From Sphingobium yanoikuyae (GTDB taxonomy: Bacteria > Pseudomonadota > Alphaproteobacteria > Sphingomonadales > Sphingomonadaceae): a stretch of DNA of 64,000 nt. Below are positions 39,474 to 47,030 of this stretch, one piece after another (the stretch's first letter is position 1; every line of letters begins with the position of its first letter). The stretch lies in NCBI RefSeq assembly GCF_013001025.1, contig NZ_CP053021.1:1567501-1631500 (forward strand), given 5' to 3'. The notes beneath the pieces were generated by a model. It saw only the letters and a list, made by a program, of their open reading frames with translations. It did not search any database and had not been told where the DNA came from. The translations under genes and the position numbers were made by a program.

Positions 39474-40820
39474 TCAGAATTTGGCGGCGGCGCCGGGCTT
39501 GATCTCGAGGGTCACGCCCTCCTGGATCACCACGACAACGTCCTTGGCGGCGCCGACTTCGACGATGGGCCCCGCTTGCCGGGCGAGATCGAGGTAGAAG
39601 TCGGTGAGTTTGTCCGAGGACTTGGAAAGGCCCCCGGCGATGCCGGTCTTGGCGGCGTCCGCGGCATCGAGCGTGCGTACCGAGCCCAGCGCCGAGGTCG
39701 ACGTGCTGCCGAAGGTGCTTTCGACCGATTGCGAAATGCCGCTGATGGTGCCGGCGATGAAAGCGCGGGCGAGCGTGGCACCGGCGCGGGTCACCACCTT
39801 GCCCGACAGGCCCTTCTTGCCGTCGGTATCGACGAAGAAGCCTTTGACGGGCTGATCGACCACCGAATGCTCGTCGAAATCGACGCAGGACAGCGAGACG
39901 AGCTGGATTTCCACCCGCTCCTTGGCGAGGCTGCCGGTGGCGTTGCCGATGACGAAACAGCCGGCAAGGTTCGCCTTGACCTCATTGGGCAGGACTGCGG
40001 GCGCCTGGACTCTCGCGATGATCGGCTCGGGATTGCTCGTGGCGTCCCGGCTCGCCAGCGCGTCGATCCCGGTCAGGAGCCGCGCCTTCATGAAACCAGG
40101 CGGTAAATAGATCGTCCGATTCTTTTTTTTAGACGACGCCGAGGCATCGGCGGTGCCCTGAGGCCCACCCGTGCGAATGACCGCACCCGTGGCCGAGCCG
40201 ATCGCGCCGACCGTCTTCTCGACCGGCGGTGCGGGCGGCGCTACAGATACGGGAGCCGTCGGCGGTGCGGGCAATCTGTTGGCGTCCGCGGAAATGTCGC
40301 CCGTCTCGGGAGGATAGGGCAGGGCCGGAACGGTATCCGGCAGTGCAGGCGGCAGATCGCCATCGCTGCCCTGGTTACCCGCAGCCGCCTTGCTGCCGGG
40401 AACCACCTTGCCTTCCTCGATGGCGCTGACGCGGTCTCCGAGCAGTTGCTGGCCGTCGAGCACTTTCTTGAGGTCGCCGCGCAGCTTCACCTCGAGGCTG
40501 TCGCCGCGTAGGCCCGCGCCCATGTTAAGCGAAGCGGCGGGATCGGCGCTCTTCACCTCTTCCTCACGCCCCGAGGCCATGTAGAGCGCGAAACCGAGCG
40601 CACCGACGGCGGCGGCGACCGCGAACTGCCGCGCGCGCAGCTTCTGCTTCGCGGACAGCCGGTCCCACTGTGCTTTCCAGTCAGGAAGACCAAAGACCGC
40701 GCCAATCCCGGCACGAGCCAGCGCATCCTCGCCTTCGCGCGCGGCCTGTTCGGCCAGGTGCGCCTGGTAGGCCGAGTGCTGATCCGGCGCGCCCGCCGCC
40801 CTGTCGTCCGGCCCGTTCAT
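39474..40820 (-). CDS. traB: TraB, VirB10-like core component
   Basis: 448 residues from ATG 40820, which overlaps the traK stop by 4 bases. It has a cytoplasmic N-terminus, one membrane segment (FAVAAAVGALGFALYMA), a proline-rich periplasmic linker (residues 145-200) and the TraB/TrbI C-terminal domain (YLPPGFMKARLLTGIDA, CFVIGNATGSLAKERVEIQL). It links inner and outer membranes in the secretion channel. A longer open frame upstream to 41438 is out of frame with traK and was rejected. Confidence 0.95.
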   Translation of the reverse strand: MNGPDDRAAGAPDQHSAYQAHLAEQAAREGEDALARAGIGAVFGLPDWKAQWDRLSAKQKLRARQFAVAAAVGALGFALYMASGREEEVKSADPAASLNMGAGLRGDSLEVKLRGDLKKVLDGQQLLGDRVSAIEEGKVVPGSKAAAGNQGSDGDLPPALPDTVPALPYPPETGDISADANRLPAPPTAPVSVAPPAPPVEKTVGAIGSATGAVIRTGGPQGTADASASSKKKNRTIYLPPGFMKARLLTGIDALASRDATSNPEPIIARVQAPAVLPNEVKANLAGCFVIGNATGSLAKERVEIQLVSLSCVDFDEHSVVDQPVKGFFVDTDGKKGLSGKVVTRAGATLARAFIAGTISGISQSVESTFGSTSTSALGSVRTLDAADAAKTGIAGGLSKSSDKLTDFYLDLARQAGPIVEVGAAKDVVVVIQEGVTLEIKPGAAAKF

Positions 40821-41593
40821 TGAACCGCTCCCCGGCGTACGACCACGAGGCGGGCGGTTTCTCCGGCCGCCAGGCGCACCCGGTCGAGGGTGATCGCGAA
40901 GATACGCTCGCCGAGACCGGCATCGACCAGCTGGCGCTCGTCGAGAACGATGGGCGCGGCGGCCTGTAGCCGGTATTCCGAGGCGGAGAGCCCGGTGCCT
41001 TCGATGGCGATCCGGCGCTGCTCGGTCAGCGAAAGGGCGGGCAGAGACGCAAGCCGTATCGCCACGCCCGATGGCGCGACCTCGCTGAAAGTCGCCGGGA
41101 CATGATCGTCGAGGAGCGCCATCGTCACCGAAACCGCGCGGTCCTCGTCGGCGAGCGCGGCAAGCAGATCGCTGTTCGCCTGCGCGCGCTGGCGGGCGCC
41201 CGGCACAAGCAGCACGGTCTGCGCCGGGATCTCGGCGGGCTCGGCATAGAGCGGATAGGTCGCGCCGTTGCAGGTGACGAAGAATTCCGCAGGCTGGGTC
41301 ACATAGGTCCGCGTGACCTGGCCGGCGTCGTCGACCTCGCGGGTCAGGAACTTTATCCAGGCGTCCGCGCCGCCCTTCTCGACGGCGAGACCCTTCTCGG
41401 CCGAGAACTTGACGTCCTCGATCTCGCCGCCCTCGCATACGACATGATTGATGTCGCGGTTGGAGAGGCGGATATGGCTGGTCTGGTCCGGTAGAGCCTG
41501 GATACCCTGTGCCGATGCCGGCGCTGCCAGGAGCAGCAGGCAGAGCATCGGGGCGCGGCGCAGCGACGCGCAGGGGTCAGCGTGTTTCAGCAT
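40817..41593 (-). CDS. traK: TraK, VirB9-like secretin-type component
   Basis: 258 residues with a signal peptide (LCLLLLAAPASAQG). The N-terminal region LSNRDINHVVCEGGEIEDVKFS is the conserved TraK start, and the second half is beta-rich (AGETARLVVVRRG at the end). TraK forms part of the outer-membrane ring with TraV and TraB. It overlaps traE by 17 bases. Confidence 0.93.
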   Translation of the reverse strand: MLKHADPCASLRRAPMLCLLLLAAPASAQGIQALPDQTSHIRLSNRDINHVVCEGGEIEDVKFSAEKGLAVEKGGADAWIKFLTREVDDAGQVTRTYVTQPAEFFVTCNGATYPLYAEPAEIPAQTVLLVPGARQRAQANSDLLAALADEDRAVSVTMALLDDHVPATFSEVAPSGVAIRLASLPALSLTEQRRIAIEGTGLSASEYRLQAAAPIVLDERQLVDAGLGERIFAITLDRVRLAAGETARLVVVRRGAVQ

Positions 41594-42212
41594 CGAACTG
41601 CTCCTCGGAAAGACGGGTCAGCCAGAAGCGGCCGTTCTCGATCCGGTAGCCGATCCGCAGAACGCCCCGGAATTTGCGGATCACGCCGCCGATGACGCGG
41701 ACTTTCTCCACCGGCACGAGGATCTCGTGGGGCGTCCAGCGCACCGGCTGGTCACCCCGGATGTAGGTGGCGATCGACAGGGTCGGATTATCGGCCAGTT
41801 CGTCGAGCACGCCGTTCAGGCTGTCGCGCATCGCGCCATAGGCGGACGGATGGACAAGCCCGAGAAGCTCCTGGAACTGGCGGTCGGCCGAATAGGCCGA
41901 CCAGGTTCCCGATAGCGCGACGATGTTGCGCGTCATCGCGACGAGATAAGCTTCGGACGGTTTGCTGCCCGAGACGTAGAGGTCACCGGACGCGCCAAAG
42001 GGAACGACCACGGTGCGCGCGTTCTGGTTGGTCGTGTAGATGACCGCTCCCAGCACGACCGTGACGCCAAACATGCCGACGACCGCGACCTTGAGCAGCC
42101 GGTTCTCCTCGAAGAGGTTGGCCGAACCCTGCAGATAGCGATGGATGCCGAAGCTCGCCGGTTTACCCAGCAGCGGATCTTCGGCCGCCCGCTTGCGTGA
42201 GAGGATACCCAT
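41577..42212 (-). CDS. traE: TraE, VirB5/VirB8-like pilus assembly protein
   Basis: 211 residues. A membrane segment lies near residues 43-62 (VAVVGMFGVTVVLGAVIYTT), and the rest is periplasmic with the conserved TraE pieces TRNIVALSGTWS, FQELLGLVHPSAYGAMR and GYRIENGRFWLTRLSE. It works with TraL at an early stage of pilus assembly. It starts 5 bases after the traL stop. Confidence 0.94.
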   Translation of the reverse strand: MGILSRKRAAEDPLLGKPASFGIHRYLQGSANLFEENRLLKVAVVGMFGVTVVLGAVIYTTNQNARTVVVPFGASGDLYVSGSKPSEAYLVAMTRNIVALSGTWSAYSADRQFQELLGLVHPSAYGAMRDSLNGVLDELADNPTLSIATYIRGDQPVRWTPHEILVPVEKVRVIGGVIRKFRGVLRIGYRIENGRFWLTRLSEEQFDAETR

Positions 42213-42217
42213 CGCGC

Positions 42218-42484
42218 CTACTCGAAGAAACGGGTCTGGGTCGGACCCGGATAGTGGGGGAAGGAAACCAGGCCCCAGCGCCAGGCGAGGTGGGACAGGT
42301 AGCCCCTGGGCTTGCTTCGCTTCCACGGGATGAAAAGGAGAAGGGCGGCGATGAGTGCCCAGCCGACAAATCCGCCCACGATCGCGGCCACGAACACGCT
42401 CGAGGTCGCGAGCAGGAACTCGTCTGATCCGAACCACAGGATCTGGACCGGCCGATGCAGATATTGCGGAAGGCGCTCGTCCAT
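42218..42484 (-). CDS. traL: TraL, small inner-membrane pilus assembly protein
   Basis: 88 residues from ATG 42484 behind AGGAGGAG. It starts MDERLPQYLHRPVQILWFGSD, the hallmark of TraL, followed by a long hydrophobic hairpin (LATSSVFVAAIVGGFVGWALIAALLLF) and the end YPPG-like segment HYPGPTQTRFFE. It is equivalent to VirB3. Confidence 0.95.
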   Translation of the reverse strand: MDERLPQYLHRPVQILWFGSDEFLLATSSVFVAAIVGGFVGWALIAALLLFIPWKRSKPRGYLSHLAWRWGLVSFPHYPGPTQTRFFE

Positions 42485-42507
42485 GTGCCCTTCTCCTCCT
42501 GCTTCAT

Positions 42508-42596
42508 GACACCTTGCGAAGGTGTCGGTTTCCGGGGGCCGACCATCGGCCCCCAGCACGGTGCCGGCGCGGGGCGGGCCTGGCGGATCAGCCAGG
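42508..42596 (-). promoter_or_regulatory. Three consecutive hairpins between traA and traL
   Basis: Three perfect stems lie in the 132-base gap: GACACCTT/AAGGTGTC (42508-42515 with 42519-42526), GGGGGCCGA/TCGGCCCCC (42534-42542 with 42546-42554) and CCTGGC/GCCAGG (42579-42584 with 42591-42596). No T-run follows. They probably stabilise the 3' end of a pilin-rich short transcript or reduce read-through, giving more pilin than channel proteins. Confidence 0.7.
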
Positions 42597-42616
42597 TGCG
42601 CTCCGCGCCCGGCGTC

Positions 42617-42931
42617 TCAGACGACCATCCCGAAAGTCTGGAGGATGGAATCCGCCTTGATCAGGCAGACGGCCGCGACGATGGTCGGGATGCCGATCAT
42701 GATGTTCGAGAAGAGGCGCGAGACGCCGAACAGGAAGGCGGCGACGCCGCCTACGAAGCCCAGCGGGCCCTTCACGCCCTTGTTCACGACGATATCGTAG
42801 ATGTCGTAGCCGAGATCGCCCTGGGCCGGCGCCGAGAAGGCATGGGCCGGGCCGGCGATCAGGGCCATCACGCCCAAAGGGAGGCCGATATTCGCCGCCG
42901 CGAGAGCCTTGTTACCGAATGTACGCATCAT
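42617..42931 (-). CDS. traA: TraA-like conjugative pilin precursor
   Basis: 104 residues. A signal peptide runs to about GPAHA (residues 1-31), and the mature part of about 73 residues begins near FSAPAQGD and has two hydrophobic segments (GPLGFVGGVAAFLFGVSRLF and MIGIPTIVAAVCLI). This is the form of F-type/TrhA-type pilins. ATG 42931 has GGAG 9 bases upstream. It would be cut by a signal peptidase, perhaps the S26 enzyme of the same operon. Confidence 0.87.
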   Translation of the reverse strand: MMRTFGNKALAAANIGLPLGVMALIAGPAHAFSAPAQGDLGYDIYDIVVNKGVKGPLGFVGGVAAFLFGVSRLFSNIMIGIPTIVAAVCLIKADSILQTFGMVV

Positions 42932-43127
42932 GGCATTGCTCCAAGAAGGAGCCGTCCGGACATTCGCCTGCCGGCATCGACTGGGATCGGTGTCGGCCGG
43001 GGCGTCGGTGGACGGCTCCATGAGCCCGCCGCCGCCGGCATCCTGGTTCACCCGCCCCGCCGGGATCGGCGCAGGCTGGATGCCCTCCGGAAAGAGATCG
43101 TCGCTTTGCGCGACGGTGCGTCTGAAC

Positions 43128-44078
43128 TCAGCGCGGCGCATCGGTTGCGGCCTTCGCCAGGGCGGGCTTCGCGTGCCGGTCGAGGAACGCCTCGAGTTCG
43201 GCCTGCTGGAAGCCCGAGATGAGCTTGCCGTCCGCGATGAGGGTCGGCGTTCCCGAGACACCCACCCTGGCGACCAGTTCGGCATCGGCGGCGACCTTGT
43301 CATGGCCGGCCGCGCATTGGCGCAGAACCGGCGGGGTTTGGCCCGAATAGGCGGCCTTGAAGGCAGCCTCGCGATTGGGCGAGCACAGGATATGCTCTGC
43401 CTTGGCCGCTGCGGTCGGGTGGATGCCGCTCACGAAGAAGATGAGCCGCCGGACCGGCTTGCCTTCGGCTGCCTTGGCGTTCCAGTAGCGGTCGAGCGCC
43501 TGGCAGTAGGGGCAGTCGGGATCGGTGAACTCGATCACCGTCGGCGCGTCCACCGGACCGATCGCCAGGGCCTTGGCCGGATCGATCGCCTTCAGGCGCC
43601 GGCTTGCGCCCCGTTCCTGGGCAAGCGCCGTCAGGTTCACGCCATTACGATCGTAGACCGTGGCGAACAGAAGATGCTCGGTCTGCGGCGCGAAATAGAT
43701 GATCTTGCCGCCTGCGGTGGCCTGATAGAGCGGTCCCTCGACCGGTGCGGGACCAAAGTCCTCGAAGCGCAGGTTGGTGAAGGTCTGGTGCAACTGCTGC
43801 TCGGCTTCAGCCTGCGCGTTGGCCAGCGGGTCACCGTGAGCCTGCGCTCGCGCAGCGTCTTGGGGCTGGGCCGCGACATGCTCCGGCTCACCGGCATGGG
43901 CGGGGGCAGCCGACATGAGCGCCAGCGCTGTGACACCAGCCACGCTTGGAAATAAACCCGGCCGCTTCGGCCATGTTGATTTCGCGAGCAGGCCTTCCCG
44001 CTGCGCCGTAGGGTGCCCGGTTTCGAGCACAGGAGCTAACCTGGCGGCCATCGCCAATTCACGAGGATTGTGGAACAT
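43128..44078 (-). CDS. dsbC: DsbC-like thiol:disulphide interchange protein, first gene of the tra operon
   Basis: 316 residues from ATG 44078 behind GAAGGAGG. It has an N-terminal extension, a hydrophobic signal-anchor (SVAGVTALALMSAAPAHA), a DsbC/G-type dimerisation region and a thioredoxin domain with FTDPDCPYCQALD near residue 190 and cis-Pro SGTPTLI. It is expected to isomerise disulphides in the Cys-rich TraN, TraU and TraH. The 196 bases to traA hold no gene. Confidence 0.9.
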   Translation of the reverse strand: MFHNPRELAMAARLAPVLETGHPTAQREGLLAKSTWPKRPGLFPSVAGVTALALMSAAPAHAGEPEHVAAQPQDAARAQAHGDPLANAQAEAEQQLHQTFTNLRFEDFGPAPVEGPLYQATAGGKIIYFAPQTEHLLFATVYDRNGVNLTALAQERGASRRLKAIDPAKALAIGPVDAPTVIEFTDPDCPYCQALDRYWNAKAAEGKPVRRLIFFVSGIHPTAAAKAEHILCSPNREAAFKAAYSGQTPPVLRQCAAGHDKVAADAELVARVGVSGTPTLIADGKLISGFQQAELEAFLDRHAKPALAKAATDAPR

Positions 44079-44242
44079 TGGCACACGCCTCCTTCTTCCG
44101 GCGCGTGCGATTCCGCGCGCCGGCTTTCGTCATGCGGTTCTGGCTGGGAGCGTGGTTTGGGCTGCGCTCGCCTTCCCCGTGGTGATCGGATGGATGAAGG
44201 ATGAAGCGAAGAAATAACCCGCACAATAGGCAGGGTACTGAG

Positions 44243-44389
44243 ATGCCGGTTCGGAAATACAGTGCCGGAATCGGCACGTCAGTTCCGCTTTTCGTGCCCT
44301 GCGACGTCGATTTTACCGTCTTGTCTGTGGGAGCGCTGTCGCACGACGGTTCGCTTCGATTGCGAATCAGCCAGGGAGCCTCGGCATGA
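44243..44389 (+). CDS. 48-residue small protein coupled to the next gene
   Basis: It reads MPVRKYSAGIGTSVPLFVP and on to ISQGASA, with a 4-base ATGA overlap into the next gene at 44386. It looks beta-rich. It diverges from the tra operon, sharing the 164-base region 44079-44242, so a regulatory role is possible but not shown. Confidence 0.5.
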   Translation: MPVRKYSAGIGTSVPLFVPCDVDFTVLSVGALSHDGSLRLRISQGASA

Positions 44390-44808
44390 GGACTTCGAGA
44401 ACATACAAGCTGCAGCTCTCAGGGCAGGGCATCGACCAGTTCCTCGCCTGCCATTGCCGGGTTGCACGCCTGGCGAAGGAATTCATCCCCTATGGCATGA
44501 CCCTCTATGTCGCCATGAGTCTACTCGAAGCGAGCGACCCGGCCGATATCGCCGCCGAACTGGAATCCCCGATGTGCAATGCGCTCGGTGGTTCCTCGAA
44601 CCGCTTCGTGGGGACGACGTCACACCTTGCCGATCTCGTTGAACAGGTTGGCATGCGCCTTGCCGATAGTGGCCACTGTGGTCGATCCATAGCGACATGG
44701 CGCCTTTATAATGCCGGGCTCAGTCTGCTGCTGAGTTCCGAGGACGGGGAGCTACAGGCCGCCTACCGAAGAGCGGCCCAGACCATTCCGGTCCGGCGAT
44801 CGCGCTGA
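44386..44808 (+). CDS. Hypothetical helical protein divergent from the tra operon
   Basis: 140 residues, no family recognised. Helical throughout, with CHCRVARLAKEF near residue 22 and LRQ-like amphipathic helices near the end; it ends with a basic tail (IPVRRSR). It is coupled to the 48-residue gene upstream. The place, between tra and the lasso regulators, suggests an accessory element gene. Confidence 0.6.
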   Translation: MRTSRTYKLQLSGQGIDQFLACHCRVARLAKEFIPYGMTLYVAMSLLEASDPADIAAELESPMCNALGGSSNRFVGTTSHLADLVEQVGMRLADSGHCGRSIATWRLYNAGLSLLLSSEDGELQAAYRRAAQTIPVRRSR

Positions 44809-44840
44809 TCCCTACTATCTGTAGGGCTTATTTGAATAAT

Positions 44841-44857
44841 GCTTTCACCATGAAAGC
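44841..44857. promoter_or_regulatory. Palindromic operator candidate upstream of the XRE gene
   Basis: GCTTTCA-CCA-TGAAAGC is a perfect 7-bp dyad. Fifteen bases of it (TTTCACCATGAAAGC) recur exactly at 46069-46083 before the lasso precursor. A TTGACG box at 44867-44872 lies just after it and may be a -35 element. A second dyad CGTTAC/GTAACG (44857-44862 and 44879-44884) flanks that box. It is a likely binding site for the XRE or GntR regulator. Confidence 0.6.
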
Positions 44858-44949
44858 GTTACTGGATTGACGTTTGGCGTAACGAACAACATTTTCCCCG
44901 AACTGGGCTGTGCACGGGAGCTTTGAGCCATTGGCAGGGAGTTCTTGTC

Positions 44950-45360
44950 ATGCCGCTTCAGGCGATACCCACTGCACGCGATCCCTCGGTGCTTGCGACG
45001 ATCAAGCTGATGTCGGGGAGACGGATAGAAATGCAACGGCGTACCGAAAAGATTACGCAGGAAGACTTCGCGGCCCGCGTCGGCATCGGCGCGCGCTGGC
45101 TGCGCGAGATCGAGGCCGGCAATCCAAAGTCGCGGCTCGACGATCACTTCCGCTGCGCGCATGCCCTGGGGCTTTCCACCGGGCATCTCGTTATTCCGCT
45201 GCTGTTCATGGAACATCAGCGGGTTTTTCCCCGCGGCCTACTCGAAGGAGACCTCTCAAAGCTCGAAACCGTCTGCATAGATGCCATTGCCCGGCACAAC
45301 CTCGACACGCTCTCGCACCAGCTCTTCGCACGCGATGCCGACCAAACGCCCGACGACTGA
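44950..45360 (+). CDS. XRE-family transcriptional regulator
   Basis: 136 residues from ATG 44950, with AGGGAG about 9 bases upstream. The helix-turn-helix is EKITQEDFAARVGIGARWLREIEAG near residues 34-58. The C-terminal half is helical and may dimerise. It lies 3 bases before the GntR gene and so shares its transcript. The palindrome 93 bases upstream suggests self-control, and the same site before the lasso precursor suggests it or its partner controls peptide production. Confidence 0.85.
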   Translation: MPLQAIPTARDPSVLATIKLMSGRRIEMQRRTEKITQEDFAARVGIGARWLREIEAGNPKSRLDDHFRCAHALGLSTGHLVIPLLFMEHQRVFPRGLLEGDLSKLETVCIDAIARHNLDTLSHQLFARDADQTPDD

Positions 45361-45363
45361 ACG

Positions 45364-45996
45364 ATGATGTCGCCGGGAACGCGCCAGGGTGAGAAAGTCT
45401 ATGCGGACCTTAAGGAAGCCGTGCTCTCGGGGCGCTATGCGTCCGACACGGAGCTGTCGATTGCGGCTATCGCCGACGATATCGGGACCAGCGGCTCGCC
45501 GGTCCGCGACGGCTTGCATCGTCTTTATGGTGAGCGGCTCCTGCAGATGGGCCCGCATCGGGGATTTAGAGTGCCCAGCTGGAATGCCGACGCGCTGCGG
45601 GACTGCTACACATGGCACGGTCATCTCATGCGCATGGCCATCAAGGCGATCGGACCAAAGGCGCTTCGGGAACCGGTGGCGCCCGAGGGATGGCTGACCG
45701 ATTACAGTAATCCCGATCGCATCGTCGCGACCGCCGAGCGTATGTTTCTCACGCTGGCGAACAGGTCCTCTTCCAATGAGCTCGTGGCTGCTGTCGCCAA
45801 CGCGGGTGAGCGTCTGCGCACTATCCGACTCGTCGAAACAGAGCGCTGGTCGGACTGCGCGGACGAGCTTGTCTCTGCCAATGTATTGGCAAGATTTGAG
45901 CCCGGAAGCAGGCTACTGGAGGCTATCTGGAACTACCACCGTCGCCGAATTCGGGCTGCGAATATGCTTTCTGAATCGCTAAAATCGCGGTTATAA
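45364..45996 (+). CDS. GntR-family (FCD-like) transcriptional regulator
   Basis: 210 residues. The winged helix at residues 8-72 (KVYADLKEAVLSGRY, IADDIGTSGSPVRDGLHRLYGERLLQMGPHRGFRVP) is of GntR type, and the rest is an all-helical effector domain of FCD size, though the metal-binding histidines are not obvious. Two ATG codons in tandem (45364, 45367) could be the start. It is the last gene before the lasso precursor and a candidate regulator of it. Confidence 0.88.
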   Translation: MMSPGTRQGEKVYADLKEAVLSGRYASDTELSIAAIADDIGTSGSPVRDGLHRLYGERLLQMGPHRGFRVPSWNADALRDCYTWHGHLMRMAIKAIGPKALREPVAPEGWLTDYSNPDRIVATAERMFLTLANRSSSNELVAAVANAGERLRTIRLVETERWSDCADELVSANVLARFEPGSRLLEAIWNYHRRRIRAANMLSESLKSRL

Positions 45997-46068
45997 AGCT
46001 GAAATCACTACATTAAATGACGGCCAATGCGTGCGAAAGATTATTTCATAATATAGTTCATTTATTAG

Positions 46069-46083
46069 TTTCACCATGAAAGC
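46069..46083. promoter_or_regulatory. Second copy of the palindromic operator, upstream of the lasso precursor
   Basis: TTTCACCATGAAAGC is identical to 44843-44857. It lies 80 bases before the precursor start in an AT-rich region (45997-46162), where the promoter must be. I cannot name the -10 and -35 boxes with confidence. Confidence 0.6.
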
Positions 46084-46126
46084 AAAAGTGGCTGAATATA
46101 TTAGGGTTCCGGCATAGCCTTTCTGT

Positions 46127-46145
46127 CGCCACGAACAGTGTGGCG
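46127..46145 (+). promoter_or_regulatory. Hairpin in the lasso precursor leader
   Basis: CGCCAC (46127-46132) and GTGGCG (46140-46145) form a 6-bp stem with a 7-base loop, ending 6 bases before the ribosome site AAGGAGG (46151-46157). It could protect the mRNA or tune translation. Confidence 0.45.
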
Positions 46146-46162
46146 AATAGAAGGAGGCAAAT

Positions 46163-46297
46163 ATGGAACGCGAATATGAAACCACCGATGACCGTGTGGT
46201 CGAACTGGGTGTCGCCAGCGAGGTGACGAACGGCTTCGGCGGCTCGGGTGCCGACAATCCCGACCAGCAGCCCAATCCGGGAATCCTTGAGGGCTGA
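46163..46297 (+). CDS. Lasso peptide precursor (44 residues)
   Basis: Too short for routine gene finding but strongly supported: AAGGAGG ribosome site, position directly before the lasso B and C genes, and precursor anatomy. The leader of 23 residues ends LGVASEVTN with the key Thr at -2 (Thr22). The core of 21 residues starts GFGGSGADN and ends NPGILEG. Gly1 and Asp8 would form the isopeptide-linked ring; neither position 7 nor 9 is acidic, so Asp8 is the only choice for a 7-9 residue ring. The predicted monoisotopic mass of the untrimmed cyclised core is about 2007.89. It resembles sphingomonad lasso peptides such as the syanodins (similar GIL end, from memory). Confidence 0.85.
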   Translation: MEREYETTDDRVVELGVASEVTNGFGGSGADNPDQQPNPGILEG

Positions 46298-46304
46298 AAT
46301 CAAC

Positions 46305-46337
46305 TGTCTGTCCCGGTCTGCTGCACCGGGACAGACA
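46305..46337 (+). promoter_or_regulatory. Strong hairpin between lasso precursor and B gene
   Basis: A perfect 13-bp stem (TGTCTGTCCCGGT at 46305-46317 and its complement at 46325-46337) with a 7-base loop starts 7 bases after the precursor stop. No T-run follows, so it is likely to be partial termination or protection of the precursor mRNA, as reported for other proteobacterial lasso operons. Confidence 0.82.
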
Positions 46338-46355
46338 TTCTCGTTAGGTGCGAGG

Positions 46356-47030
46356 ATGACCATCGTTCGCCTCAAGGCTGATGTCGGCTATTGCGAGCTC
46401 AACAGAAGCTTCATCTTTCTTGATGTGATGCGCGATCGCTATGTCTCGATCACGCCCGACTTGGAGGCGGCGTTTCGGCGCATTTGCGCTTCAGGCGAGG
46501 GTGTCGAGCCACATCTCGCTTTGTTACTGCTACAAACGGGCCTGTTCGAGGCCATTCCAAAAAACTTTGCCGCACAGCCATCGAGGAAGCTGATCACTCC
46601 TTCACGGGCGATCACGGTGCCAGACGTCTCCAAGGGCGCGACCTCTAAATTCATAGTCCATTGGGCCCGTGCGATATCATTGCTCGCCGTGTTCCATGGC
46701 TTCGCCAGGAGGAAATCGCTCAAGAACTCGATCGACTTGGCACGATCTCTGTCCAACCATCCCCTATTGCGCATAAAAAATGGTAATAAAGAAGCTCTTC
46801 TTACAGCATTTGGCTTCGCGACACTTCTGTTTCGAAGGAAAGATCGCTGCTTGCCGGACGCGCTGGCTTTGTTTAGCCTGCTTGCGGCGAGCGGCTATCC
46901 CGTCCAGATCACCTTTGGCGTTCGCCGCCTTCCATTTCAAGCACACTGCTGGGTACAACAGGACGACGTCGTCCTTGGGCAAGGCATTGAAAATGTGCAG
47001 GCTTTCTGCCCAATATTGGCTGTCGCATGA
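46356..47030 (+). CDS. Lasso peptide B protein: leader-binding (RRE) plus leader peptidase
   Basis: 224 residues from ATG 46356 (an in-frame start further upstream would overlap the precursor and is unlikely). Residues 1-80 form the leader-recognition (B1/RRE) region, starting MTIVRLKADVGYCELNRSF. Residues 100-224 form a transglutaminase-like cysteine protease with Cys165 (RCLPDAL), His197 (QAHCWV) and an Asp at 203 or 204. It removes the leader before ring closure. Fused B1-B2 is the proteobacterial form. The gene is visibly lower in GC than the tra genes and overlaps the C gene by 4 bases. Confidence 0.88.
   Translation: MTIVRLKADVGYCELNRSFIFLDVMRDRYVSITPDLEAAFRRICASGEGVEPHLALLLLQTGLFEAIPKNFAAQPSRKLITPSRAITVPDVSKGATSKFIVHWARAISLLAVFHGFARRKSLKNSIDLARSLSNHPLLRIKNGNKEALLTAFGFATLLFRRKDRCLPDALALFSLLAASGYPVQITFGVRRLPFQAHCWVQQDDVVLGQGIENVQAFCPILAVA

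Noticed and set aside
45997..46355. A second lasso precursor near the first
   Set aside because: No other short frame with a ribosome site, a -2 Thr and an acidic residue at ring position 7-9 was found.
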